Source of the DNA: Granulosicoccus sp.
GTDB lineage: Bacteria > Pseudomonadota > Gammaproteobacteria > Granulosicoccales > Granulosicoccaceae
DNA: 43,579 bases
Direction: 5' to 3'
NCBI GenBank assembly: GCA_023301795.1
Contig: JALZVU010000274.1
Coordinates: 1 to 43,579, forward strand
Made by a program: the position numbers and the translations under genes. Shown here piece after piece: positions 8,457-16,110 of this stretch. A model generated the notes under the pieces. The model was given only the letters and a program-made list of their open reading frames with translations. It was not told the origin of the DNA and searched no databases. The number at the start of each line of letters is the position of its first letter. Position 1 is the stretch's first letter.

Positions 8457-9473
8457 TCAGGAATTGACACGCCTTTTAAGCGTCAATACCACACCACGAT
8501 TCGGCATGGCATCGAAGGCTTCAGGTGCCCAACAACCTTCATCCAGTACCTGGTCATGCTCAACCCCTGAAAATAGCAGTGCCTCTTTCACGCGATGTGC
8601 ACGACCCAGTGCCAACACTGAGTTGCCGTTGTTGATATCTGTTTGCCCGTGACTGCAGCCAATTACCGAGAGGATATCCGTTGCCGGATCCATCATCTCC
8701 ACGTACTGCTCAATGATAAGTTTGTTGGTATCGCCTAACGAGAGTGAATCGTTGGGAAACACCAAGATGCTCTGTTCCAGATCCTCATACCCAGTAAACA
8801 CATCGACATAGTTGGACTCAAGGTTCTCCCTGTCGTACATATTTCGCTTCACTGGGGTCTGGCTTTTCGAGGACACTTGACCGCTTGACTCACCCACCGT
8901 TGGGGCTAAGGCCTTAGGCTGTGCTGCAGTTACCACGGGCACATCATCGGCCTTGAAAACTACGTTGGTGAGTGTCGCATCAACGCCTTCAAAAGCACTG
9001 TCGTCCACATTCACAGCACGAGCCTGAGCACCTCGAATAACCAGCTCGCTAGTGGGCGTAACGTTGCCATCAACCTGAGCGTAATGACGCTCAGCGGTAA
9101 GATCACCGACGCTAAGTGTATATAACGATGAATTAACATCGTCTATATCAGCAGCACCAATCGAGGCGCTGACGATGTTAGCAGCATCATCGCCACCATC
9201 ACGCTCTAGCTTGTAACCCAGATCAGTCAAGTCTTTTTGTACTTGACGTTCAAAAGCGTTGTCGGGATCAGCTACCTGAACAGTAGCCAGTCGCGGATCT
9301 AGCTCAGGGTACTGAGCAACAGCATCAATAAGGTTTTGTGATATCAGCGTGTAGTCAGTGGAAGAAGAATCACTCCACGGTGCCTTCGAGCCGGTGGAGC
9401 TGCACGATGACAGACCCAGCGCCAGTATCGCGACCGATAACGCTCTGAATTGCACTGCAAATGATGTCTTCAT
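8457..9473 (-). CDS. Lipoprotein with a degenerate OmpA-like C-terminal domain
   Basis: About 338 residues from the ATG at 9473, which starts a lipoprotein signal (LSVAILALGLSSC). An in-frame ATG at 9488 is an alternative; neither has a clear ribosome site. The middle (about 30-180) contains a region like lipoproteins that interact with envelope machines, with many Asp/Ala/Val. The C-terminus (about 230-338) matches the OmpA/MotB fold: ILVFPNDSLSLGD, ILSVIGCSHGQTD, then SVLALGRAHRVKEALL and a final GVVLTLKRRV. The usual GHTD is GCSHGQTD, so peptidoglycan binding is uncertain. It is the first gene of the minus-strand set running to 6432 and probably the outer-membrane anchor of that set. Confidence 0.65.
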   Translation of the reverse strand: MKTSFAVQFRALSVAILALGLSSCSSTGSKAPWSDSSSTDYTLISQNLIDAVAQYPELDPRLATVQVADPDNAFERQVQKDLTDLGYKLERDGGDDAANIVSASIGAADIDDVNSSLYTLSVGDLTAERHYAQVDGNVTPTSELVIRGAQARAVNVDDSAFEGVDATLTNVVFKADDVPVVTAAQPKALAPTVGESSGQVSSKSQTPVKRNMYDRENLESNYVDVFTGYEDLEQSILVFPNDSLSLGDTNKLIIEQYVEMMDPATDILSVIGCSHGQTDINNGNSVLALGRAHRVKEALLFSGVEHDQVLDEGCWAPEAFDAMPNRGVVLTLKRRVNS

Positions 9474-9714
9474 AGATGTAATAACCATGACTATCTGGTA
9501 CGTGAGTTGGTAAAACGCAAGGTCAAGACTACGCTCTAGCGGCGCGCTCTACGACGTGGCAAACCGCTACGATAGCGTTTTATTAGTTCTAGTGGACAAC
9601 CAGTGCGCTGATACGATTCATGCAGCGTATCATTTTTCAAATTTGTAATGTTACATGCAATTTTGCGACAAAATAACGTCACCCACGTACCAGAACACCG
9701 AACATTAGAATCCT
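9474..9714. promoter_or_regulatory. 241-base gap between cyclase/FHA gene and OmpA-like lipoprotein
   Basis: Both flanking genes read on the minus strand, so this gap holds the end of the cyclase unit and probably the promoter of the lipoprotein unit. It is AT-rich around 9630-9680. An 11-bp inverted repeat lies near its ends: TCTGGTACGTG (9494-9504) and CACGTACCAGA (9684-9694). No T-run terminator and no good sigma-70 pair was found. Confidence 0.4.
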
Positions 9715-10593
9715 TTAGTCCAGCTCCGTACAGTAGGTAATTACGTGCGCTGAATCATCTTCGGGATTAAACCCTAAACCGATGCTGCCTGAACGATCAA
9801 GCGCAATGGATTCTCTTCTGACAAATTCGGCCGGTGCGCCAGGCTTGAGAACGTAAGTGCCGTTGGTGCTTGAGTCGTGCAGCACGTACCGCCCTCTGAG
9901 CAACTCTATCGATGCATGATTGCGTGATGCCAGGGCAGAGTCGACGACCACATCGTTGTCCTCGGAACGTCCAAAGCTTACGTTGGGACGCTCGGAATTT
10001 ACGACCAGCCGCCGGCTGTCAATGGTTAGCTTGAGCACACCGGCATGCTGATATCGCTCGTGTTCGGGCACCCCGGTAATAATCACAGTATGTGCACTGT
10101 CGGTTTTCCAATTGACACGGTACACCGGCATCGGAGCCGAGACTCCCTTGAACGCCACATTGTCCAGATAGTGCGTGTTTGTGCGGTGCTTTAACGACAA
10201 TCTGGCGATCGCCTCTTCAGTGGTACAAATTTCATCAGCTTCGGCAAATGCGGCCACTCTGGCCGCAAGATTTACAGCGTTGCCATACACATCACCAGCG
10301 TCGGGAATAACCTCGCCAAAGTGGAAGCCGATGCGCACCGACAAGGGCAACGTCGCGTGTCCCAGCTGAATGTCCACCGCCGCCGCACAGGCTGCATCGC
10401 AGTCGTTAAAACTAGCCAATGAGGAATCTCCGACGGTTCGCAGTAATGCGCCCCCGTGAGCTTCTATCGCCGATTTCATGCAGAGCAACGACTGGCTGAT
10501 GCTTTTATGCGCGCTGATATCGCCGTGGGTCTGATAAAGCCGCGTGCTTTCCGTCACATCGGCAAAGAGAACCGCTAAAAATTGAGGTTTCAT
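9715..10593 (-). CDS. Class III adenylate/guanylate cyclase fused to an FHA domain
   Basis: In this 292-residue soluble protein, residues 1-160 form a class III nucleotidyl cyclase catalytic domain and about 185-285 an FHA domain. The metal-binding aspartates are D12 (LFADVTEST) and D56 (TVGDSSLASF). The base-contacting Asp is D101 (DVYGNAVN), the transition-state Asn/Arg are N108 and R112, and K149 (FKG) is kept. The purine-selecting Lys before the VGD loop is Arg here (R52), so the substrate or activity is uncertain. The FHA part has the phosphothreonine-binding residues: GRS (208-210), SRNH (223-226) and TNG (243-245). It likely couples Ser/Thr phosphorylation to cyclic nucleotide synthesis. 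It lies upstream of the SctC/SctD-like set on the same strand. Confidence 0.85.
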   Translation of the reverse strand: MKPQFLAVLFADVTESTRLYQTHGDISAHKSISQSLLCMKSAIEAHGGALLRTVGDSSLASFNDCDAACAAAVDIQLGHATLPLSVRIGFHFGEVIPDAGDVYGNAVNLAARVAAFAEADEICTTEEAIARLSLKHRTNTHYLDNVAFKGVSAPMPVYRVNWKTDSAHTVIITGVPEHERYQHAGVLKLTIDSRRLVVNSERPNVSFGRSEDNDVVVDSALASRNHASIELLRGRYVLHDSSTNGTYVLKPGAPAEFVRRESIALDRSGSIGLGFNPEDDSAHVITYCTELD

Positions 10594-10716
10594 CGTACAC
10601 TCGGTACCCGGTTATGCGACGCAAGAGTACCTTTCCACACGCATCTTTACCAGTTTAGCAGCATCGCACATACCAGTCCGCTAATATGCGGAGCTTCAAA
10701 CAATTGAGTGCCTGTC
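10594..10716. promoter_or_regulatory. Divergent region, cyclase/FHA and alpha/beta hydrolase
   Basis: These 123 bases lie between divergent genes. I found no clear -35/-10 pair. GAG precedes the ATG at 10717 by a suitable distance and favours it over the in-frame GTG at 10708. Confidence 0.3.
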
Positions 10717-11706
10717 ATGAGTGAACCTGTTCCTATCGAGCAAAGCGTGGAGCTGGACATTGCCAAAGATCCTTTTCACGCCACCCTGACCCTTCCCGAA
10801 GGCACTGATTCAAGCCAGCCATGGAGCCAACAGAGTGCAGTAAAAGCGGCTGTGCTGCTGTTACCAGACAGCGGTCCACTGGACAGAAACCAGAACTCGG
10901 TTCAGGTACAACTGAACATCTCTAACGATATTGCCAACTATCTGGCTGCGCACGGCATCGCCAGCTTACGATTTGATAAACGCGGTTGTGGGCTGAGTAA
11001 AGGCAGCTTTGACAAAGCAGGGCACTCTGATCTGGTCGCGGATGCTCAGGTCTGGCTTGAGTACTTGCACAAGAGCTCGCCAGTTGCTGGAGCGCCTGCG
11101 TTCATTCTAGGCCATGGTGAAGGCAGCATTATCGCACCACAGCTCTGTACCGCCAACCCATTCGTACAGGGCCAGATTTTACTCACGCCGTTTATTGAAG
11201 ACTTTGAAAATATCATTCGCCGACAGGCCGAAAACGGTTTGCGAGAGATCGCCGAACTTGAAGGCTTCAAGGGCAAGCTCATTCGCTTTTTTCTTCTCCT
11301 GAGCGGAGATCAGATAAAAAAGCAAAAAAAGCTTGTTCAGAAAATCAGAAAATCCCGCCGCGACACGCTCAAAATTCGTAAACAGGTCATCAATGCAAAA
11401 TGGATCCGCGAGATGGTCAACCTTGATGCCGGTGCAATTCACAGCGCAGTCAACGTACCGACGCTGATTATCGGCGCTCAGAAGGATCTTCAGTGCCTAC
11501 CTGGAGATGTCGAAAAGATTGCCGCACTCATAACAAGTCCTGTAGAAACTCATATGTTGAGCGATCTGACTCACATCCTGCGACCAGATCCAGACAAGGC
11601 CTCTATACAGCACTACCTCAAGCTTTCAATAGAAGAGGTGGATAGACGGGTTGTAGACCTGGTGCATCGCTGGCTTGATGATCAAATCGCTGCTCGACCG
11701 CACTAA
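10717..11706 (+). CDS. Alpha/beta-hydrolase-fold protein lacking the nucleophile serine
   Basis: The 329-residue protein has an alpha/beta hydrolase core: an early strand with LLLPDSGPLDRNQN (oxyanion region), FDKRGCGLS, a nucleophile-elbow region and a lid-like helical insert rich in Lys/Arg (about 185-225). The expected acid is in IIGAQKDLQ and the His in LTHILRPD. The elbow reads GHGEGS where active relatives have GHSEGG, so the catalytic Ser is replaced by Gly. The protein may be an inactive binding protein, or may use the nearby Ser in a shifted geometry. No signal peptide or membrane helix is seen, so it is cytoplasmic. It stands alone between a divergent cyclase gene and the caspase locus. 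Confidence 0.75.
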   Translation: MSEPVPIEQSVELDIAKDPFHATLTLPEGTDSSQPWSQQSAVKAAVLLLPDSGPLDRNQNSVQVQLNISNDIANYLAAHGIASLRFDKRGCGLSKGSFDKAGHSDLVADAQVWLEYLHKSSPVAGAPAFILGHGEGSIIAPQLCTANPFVQGQILLTPFIEDFENIIRRQAENGLREIAELEGFKGKLIRFFLLLSGDQIKKQKKLVQKIRKSRRDTLKIRKQVINAKWIREMVNLDAGAIHSAVNVPTLIIGAQKDLQCLPGDVEKIAALITSPVETHMLSDLTHILRPDPDKASIQHYLKLSIEEVDRRVVDLVHRWLDDQIAARPH

Positions 11707-11847
11707 CAGGCACACGATCAACTGACGAGGTGCACAACTTTACGTATTTGGTCAAAATTAAATATCCAGTGCGTTAATCTACAAGTACCACGCGAGCAAT
11801 GGTTTGCTGCAACGAACGTGGCCAAATACAACGTCACCACCAGGGAT

Positions 11848-13947
11848 ATGATCAAGACGCCTTACAACATCCTGTGTTTTTTGCTGCTAATGCTGCTGCC
11901 AGGCCTCCTGATGGCTCAGGAGCACAAGCTGGCACTGGTCATTGGCAACGGGCAGTATGCCGATTCCCCACTAAGCAACCCGATTAACGATGCTGCTGAC
12001 ATGGCCGATGTGCTTGAGAATCTGGGCTTCACGGTCATGTTGCACACCGATGCCAACCGACGGGAAATGGGTAGCGCCATCCGCGAATTTGGTCGCGAAC
12101 TGAAACGCCAGCGCGGCGTTGGCCTGTTCTACTACGCTGGTCACGGCATGCAGATCGACGGCGCTAATTATCTGATCCCGACCGACACGCCCATGAACGA
12201 AGAGGACGAGGTGCCCTACGAGTCAGTCGATGTGCGCAGCGTGTTGGCAAAGATGGAATCGGCAGGCAACGCGCTAAATCTTGTCATACTCGATGCCTGT
12301 CGCAATAACCCTTTCCCAAGTCGATTTCGAAGTGCTAACCGAGGCTTGGCACGCGTCGAGGCACCCATCGGCTCTCTGGTGGTGTACGCGACTGCACCCG
12401 GCTCAGTGGCGGCAGATGGTGACGGCAGAAACGGCGTGTTCACCGGAGCACTGCTAGAGCAGCTTCGCACCAAAGGTCTGAGCCTGACTGAGACCATACG
12501 GCGCACACGTGCAGCTGTTGTAAAACTCACGCAGGGCAAGCAAGTACCCTGGGAGAGCAGCTCGTTGCTGAAAGATTATTATTTTTCACCCAAACCTGAC
12601 ACCGCCCCCCAGCTGGCCACTCGCAGCGCTGTGAATAATCTGGCTGTGCCGGCAGCGCCTACACCTGAGGTGCCCGCGCCTGTTCAGCCGGCAGCGCAAG
12701 AGAGTCGCTCGGAGCGATTACTCGAAAACGAGCCCCTTGCCATGCTCGACACAACGAACGTTACCAGGCTTTCCAAGCGGCCTTTAGACACTGAAAACGC
12801 GCGCGCTGATAACCGCTCAGACGCCATACTCGAACAGGACAATAGCCCACCCACACGCCGTGCTCCCCGCAACGTAGCCAAAGCCACATTGACCGTCAAC
12901 GTCGACCCGCCTGATGCCCGAATTCGCATCATGAACATCGTCGAAAAATATCAGGCAGGTATCGCTCTGGACAAGGCTCGATCATACGATCTGTATGTCA
13001 CTCGACCAGGCTATGCGCCTTACCGTCAGAACATCCTGCTCGACAAGGATGCCACCGACATCGACATCGTGCTGAAGAATCAATCGATAACTGAACCACA
13101 AATGACGACCATCACGGGCGGACGCTACACCATGGGCTGTACCAAAACAGATGACGCTTGCGCGGCCTTTGAAAAACCTCGGCACAGCGTTACTGTCTCC
13201 ACATTCTCGATGTCGCTGACCGAAGTCACCGTCGCTCAGTTCGACGAGTTCGTCACTGGCACCGGTTACACAACCGATGCTGAAAAAAATGCGGGAAACA
13301 ATTCTGGCTGCTTCGTCTGGAGCGATAGCGGCGGCATCAGCCGTTCTGCGGCACGTTGGAAATGGGATAAGACGAAAAGCTGGAAAAACCCTGGATACTC
13401 ACAAACACCAGAGCATCCGGTGAGCTGTATAAGCTGGAACGATGCTAACAACTATACGCAGTGGCTAGCGCAACAAACCGGGCGCCCTTATGCCTTGCCC
13501 AGCGAGTCCGAATGGGAGTTTGCGGCACGTGGCAATTCTCAAGGCGTCTTCGGCCACGCGGCATCGGCCAGCAGGCTCTGCACCATTGCGAATGTAGCAG
13601 ACAACACCAAATCACCCTCAGGCTCTAAATGGTCAAATCGAATTAATTGCAATGACAGATATTGGTTTAGCGCACCCACTGCCTCGTTTGTGGCGAACGA
13701 CTTTGGTTTGTTCGACATGCAAGGCAACCTTTGGGAGTGGGTAGCCGACGTCTGGGCGGATGACCTGTCAGGCACACCACGAGACGGCAACGCCAACACA
13801 AAAGGCTCTGGGGACACACGTGTATTACGAGGAGGCGGATGGGATAGCGCTGCTAATCGTGCCAGACTTAGCAGCCGTAGCCGAAGCGACATTACCAATC
13901 GTGCTTCAATGACAGGATTCAGACTGGTGTTGCGCAAGTCTCAATAA
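11848..13947 (+). CDS. Secreted caspase-like protease with PEGA and SUMF1/FGE-type domains
   Basis: The 699-residue protein (ATG at 11848) starts with a strong signal peptide (MIKTPYNILCFLLLMLL..., cut near LLMAQ). A caspase/peptidase C14 domain follows (about 25-250) with catalytic H99 in YYAGHGMQ and C151 in LDACRNNP. After a disordered linker comes a PEGA-like beta domain (about 355-415; LTVNVDPPDARIRI). Last is a formylglycine-generating-enzyme-type (SUMF1, C-type-lectin-like) domain (about 420-699; GGRYTMGC, LPSESEWEFAARG, MQGNLWEWVADVW, RVLRGGGW, GFRLVLR). The two catalytic cysteines of true FGE, after RGGSW, are absent, so this domain probably binds a ligand. The frame runs back to a GTG at 11818, but that start adds residues before the signal peptide. 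A periplasmic or surface protease sensor is inferred. Confidence 0.88.
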   Translation: MIKTPYNILCFLLLMLLPGLLMAQEHKLALVIGNGQYADSPLSNPINDAADMADVLENLGFTVMLHTDANRREMGSAIREFGRELKRQRGVGLFYYAGHGMQIDGANYLIPTDTPMNEEDEVPYESVDVRSVLAKMESAGNALNLVILDACRNNPFPSRFRSANRGLARVEAPIGSLVVYATAPGSVAADGDGRNGVFTGALLEQLRTKGLSLTETIRRTRAAVVKLTQGKQVPWESSSLLKDYYFSPKPDTAPQLATRSAVNNLAVPAAPTPEVPAPVQPAAQESRSERLLENEPLAMLDTTNVTRLSKRPLDTENARADNRSDAILEQDNSPPTRRAPRNVAKATLTVNVDPPDARIRIMNIVEKYQAGIALDKARSYDLYVTRPGYAPYRQNILLDKDATDIDIVLKNQSITEPQMTTITGGRYTMGCTKTDDACAAFEKPRHSVTVSTFSMSLTEVTVAQFDEFVTGTGYTTDAEKNAGNNSGCFVWSDSGGISRSAARWKWDKTKSWKNPGYSQTPEHPVSCISWNDANNYTQWLAQQTGRPYALPSESEWEFAARGNSQGVFGHAASASRLCTIANVADNTKSPSGSKWSNRINCNDRYWFSAPTASFVANDFGLFDMQGNLWEWVADVWADDLSGTPRDGNANTKGSGDTRVLRGGGWDSAANRARLSSRSRSDITNRASMTGFRLVLRKSQ

Positions 13948-14023
13948 ATCGATAACGAAGCGATAATCGATAACGCGGGTATCTTCACAACCCTTGCCTG
14001 TTTTCAAGAACGTTGTGGCAGCA
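13948..14023. repeat. Short CGATAA-repeat segment between convergent genes
   Basis: Between the convergent stops the sequence holds three near copies of CGATAACG/CGATAATCG within about 30 bases (about 13948-13977). They give overlapping imperfect inverted and direct repeats. No T-run terminator is evident, and the function is unknown. Confidence 0.4.
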
Positions 14024-14728
14024 CTACCAGGTATACCGAAGCCCGACACCATAAAATTCGTCGTCCCCTGTTAGCTCATTGCCAGACAACGCGATATCCA
14101 ACGCCTCACCAACCCGATAAACAAGCCTTATATCTGCGGTAGTCTCACTAAACAGGTCTGATCTAAACCGGTTGATAGTGGCTTCACCCTCAAGCTTCGG
14201 TGTAAACGTGCGACGTAGTCCTATATAGAACTCCTGAAAATTGAAGTCTAGAGTTTCACGCGACACGAACGGTAAAAAGTCAGGATCCAGTTGAATTCTG
14301 TACTCGATAGAGACATCAACTTCGCCGTACATGGCACCTGCAATCCAGTCTGTCTGGTCAAAGGCTGCCAAAGACCGGTAGTAAAGAATCCCTGCAGATA
14401 TCCAGCGAGATTCAACCTCGGCTTCTACATTCACCGTGCCTGGGTCAATACCCAGCTCCAGTAACTGCTGGTCCAGACCCAGATCTTCGGAGGCGTCGCC
14501 AAAGTCCTGATTCCGAAATTCAGCCTTGAACGACCAACCCTCCGTCAAATCTACCAGCAGCGTGGCCAACACAGGCGGGCTTGCCTCAGTGTCAAGCAGA
14601 TACTGCACTTCCAGGTAGCTGTAGCTGTGCTCGGCCGAATTGGTTGAGCTGAAAAGATCCTGAGCACTGGCGGACCCACCCGTGGCAAGTGCTGTGCAAA
14701 TGATGACGGAACGGGCTATTCGAAACAT
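14024..14728 (-). CDS. Small outer-membrane beta-barrel protein
   Basis: From the ATG at 14728 the protein has 234 residues and begins with a signal peptide (MFRIARSVIICTALATGG, cut near ASAQD); GGAAG lies about 11 bases upstream. The mature part alternates polar and hydrophobic residues in many short strands (for example SYLEVQYLL, WISAGILYYRSL, EFYIGLRRTF). It ends in an aromatic residue (YGVGLRYTW), as expected for a substrate of the BAM outer-membrane insertion machine. No specific family is recognised. The frame is open to 14854, but those extra residues precede the signal peptide. It is the only minus-strand gene inside the caspase locus and diverges from the trypsin gene by 209 bases. 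Confidence 0.7.
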   Translation of the reverse strand: MFRIARSVIICTALATGGSASAQDLFSSTNSAEHSYSYLEVQYLLDTEASPPVLATLLVDLTEGWSFKAEFRNQDFGDASEDLGLDQQLLELGIDPGTVNVEAEVESRWISAGILYYRSLAAFDQTDWIAGAMYGEVDVSIEYRIQLDPDFLPFVSRETLDFNFQEFYIGLRRTFTPKLEGEATINRFRSDLFSETTADIRLVYRVGEALDIALSGNELTGDDEFYGVGLRYTW

Positions 14729-14937
14729 GTGCAAATGTCTTCCGTGGTAGGGCGTGTGTACGAACGTCGCTGGATGGGCTTCCTGCCAGCAATAATACAC
14801 GGCGCATCGGATTCTCTCGTCTACACGTGATCTATTTTTTGTTTTTGCAAGCACTTTGTTAAAAAATAGTGACAGGTGCGTTTATCACAGTACTGGGCAT
14901 ACCCACCCACATTGGATAAACACGGAACTGAAGCTAC
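14729..14937. promoter_or_regulatory. Divergent region, beta-barrel protein / trypsin-like protease
   Basis: This 209-base region separates divergent genes. It contains an AT-rich perfect 9-bp inverted repeat, CTATTTTTT (14832-14840) and AAAAAATAG (14861-14869), around a 20-base loop. The repeat could be an operator or a promoter-proximal hairpin. No convincing -35/-10 pair was found. Confidence 0.4.
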
Positions 14938-16032
14938 ATGAAAACATGGACCAACCAACTGGCGCTTGCCATCACACTTGTCATTGCTACAAACACAGCA
15001 GATGCACAGGAGGCGATTGATACTCCAGCACAAACCCGCATTGTTGGTGGCATTAATGTTGATATTCGCACCGCACCCGCCACCGTTGCACTGATAAGCA
15101 ATGACTTACTCGCGCAAACCGGATCCTACTTTCAGGCCCAGTTTTGTGGCGGCACAGTCATCAGCGCTCGCTGGGTGGTCACCGCGGCCCACTGTATTAG
15201 TCAGAACGGCCAGCTCATACCCACCCATGAAATCAGCGTATTGATGGGAACAACTGACCTGGAAGCTCCAGTCAATCAACCGATAGGAATCACTCGTGTC
15301 ATCGCGCACCCAGACTACAACGATAGCGATACGCGTAATGATATCGCCTTGCTGCAGCTCGAATACGATGCGCTTGTGGAACCCGCTAGCATTAACACGG
15401 TACCCATCGCATTTAATGACGAAGCGCTGATTACGGGCTGGGGCGCCTTGAATGAAGGCAGTGAATTCCAATCTCAATTCTTCACCAGCGTCTTGCAAGC
15501 TGCTGTTGTCAACATGGTTCCAGGAGATCAATGCGGAACAATGTTCCCCGTGTATTCCGGACAGGTGGACTCACGCAACCTATGCGCAGGAACTCGTGAT
15601 GGCGGTGTGGACTCGTGTCAGGGAGATTCAGGTGGACCGCTCTATCGCTTTGATCCAGCTCTCACCACCAATGTACTTACCGGCGTTGTCAGCTGGGGAT
15701 TTGGATGTGCGAACGCGCAGGCACCCGGTGTCTATACCCGAGTTGCAGCCTTTTCCGACTGGCTTCGAAGCACAACAGGATCCGCGCTTGAAGGCCCTGA
15801 CAGTCCGCCTACCGGAAAACCTGTTCCCGCCAATGACTCAGCGACTGGTCCCGTGGTGAGCGAATCCTCAGGCACCGAAGAAACCACGAACTTACTGGTG
15901 GCAGGCTCTAGCGGCTTTATGATGTTACTACTGATGCTCACACTGGCAATCTGGCGACAGGCGCTATTGCACAGACAGCCTTTACCCACGGACTCAAAGC
16001 ATGGCCTGCATAACAACAACACCCCTGCATAA
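14938..16032 (+). CDS. Secreted trypsin-like serine protease (S1A) with C-terminal membrane anchor
   Basis: The 364-residue protein has a signal peptide (cut near ADAQE) and a short propeptide ending at Arg34 before the new N-terminus IVGG (35-38). The S1A catalytic domain carries H85 in TAAHC, D135 in NDIALL and S231 in GDSGGP. D225, six residues before the serine, marks the base of the S1 pocket and predicts cutting after Arg or Lys. Paired cysteines as in trypsins are present. After the domain (about residue 278) comes a Pro/Ser/Thr spacer. A hydrophobic helix (about 318-340, SSGFMMLLLMLTLAIW) and a basic tail then suggest membrane anchoring or a GlyGly-CTERM-like sorting signal. The zymogen form implies activation by a trypsin-like cut. 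It lies between the two caspase genes. Confidence 0.9.
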   Translation: MKTWTNQLALAITLVIATNTADAQEAIDTPAQTRIVGGINVDIRTAPATVALISNDLLAQTGSYFQAQFCGGTVISARWVVTAAHCISQNGQLIPTHEISVLMGTTDLEAPVNQPIGITRVIAHPDYNDSDTRNDIALLQLEYDALVEPASINTVPIAFNDEALITGWGALNEGSEFQSQFFTSVLQAAVVNMVPGDQCGTMFPVYSGQVDSRNLCAGTRDGGVDSCQGDSGGPLYRFDPALTTNVLTGVVSWGFGCANAQAPGVYTRVAAFSDWLRSTTGSALEGPDSPPTGKPVPANDSATGPVVSESSGTEETTNLLVAGSSGFMMLLLMLTLAIWRQALLHRQPLPTDSKHGLHNNNTPA

Positions 16033-16110
16033 ACGCCAGCAACTCAGTAGTATTGACCCCATCACTATTGTTTTGTGATTGACTCGAAAACGACTACGAA
16101 TCTGCCAATC

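Noticed and set aside
6432-9473. A type III or type II secretion system
   Set aside because: Only N-domain and inner-ring-like parts are present; there is no ATPase, export gate, secretin barrel or pilin.
14729-14854. 42-residue N-terminal extension of the beta-barrel protein
   Set aside because: It precedes a normal signal peptide and has Cys/His/Arg content unlike an outer-membrane protein.
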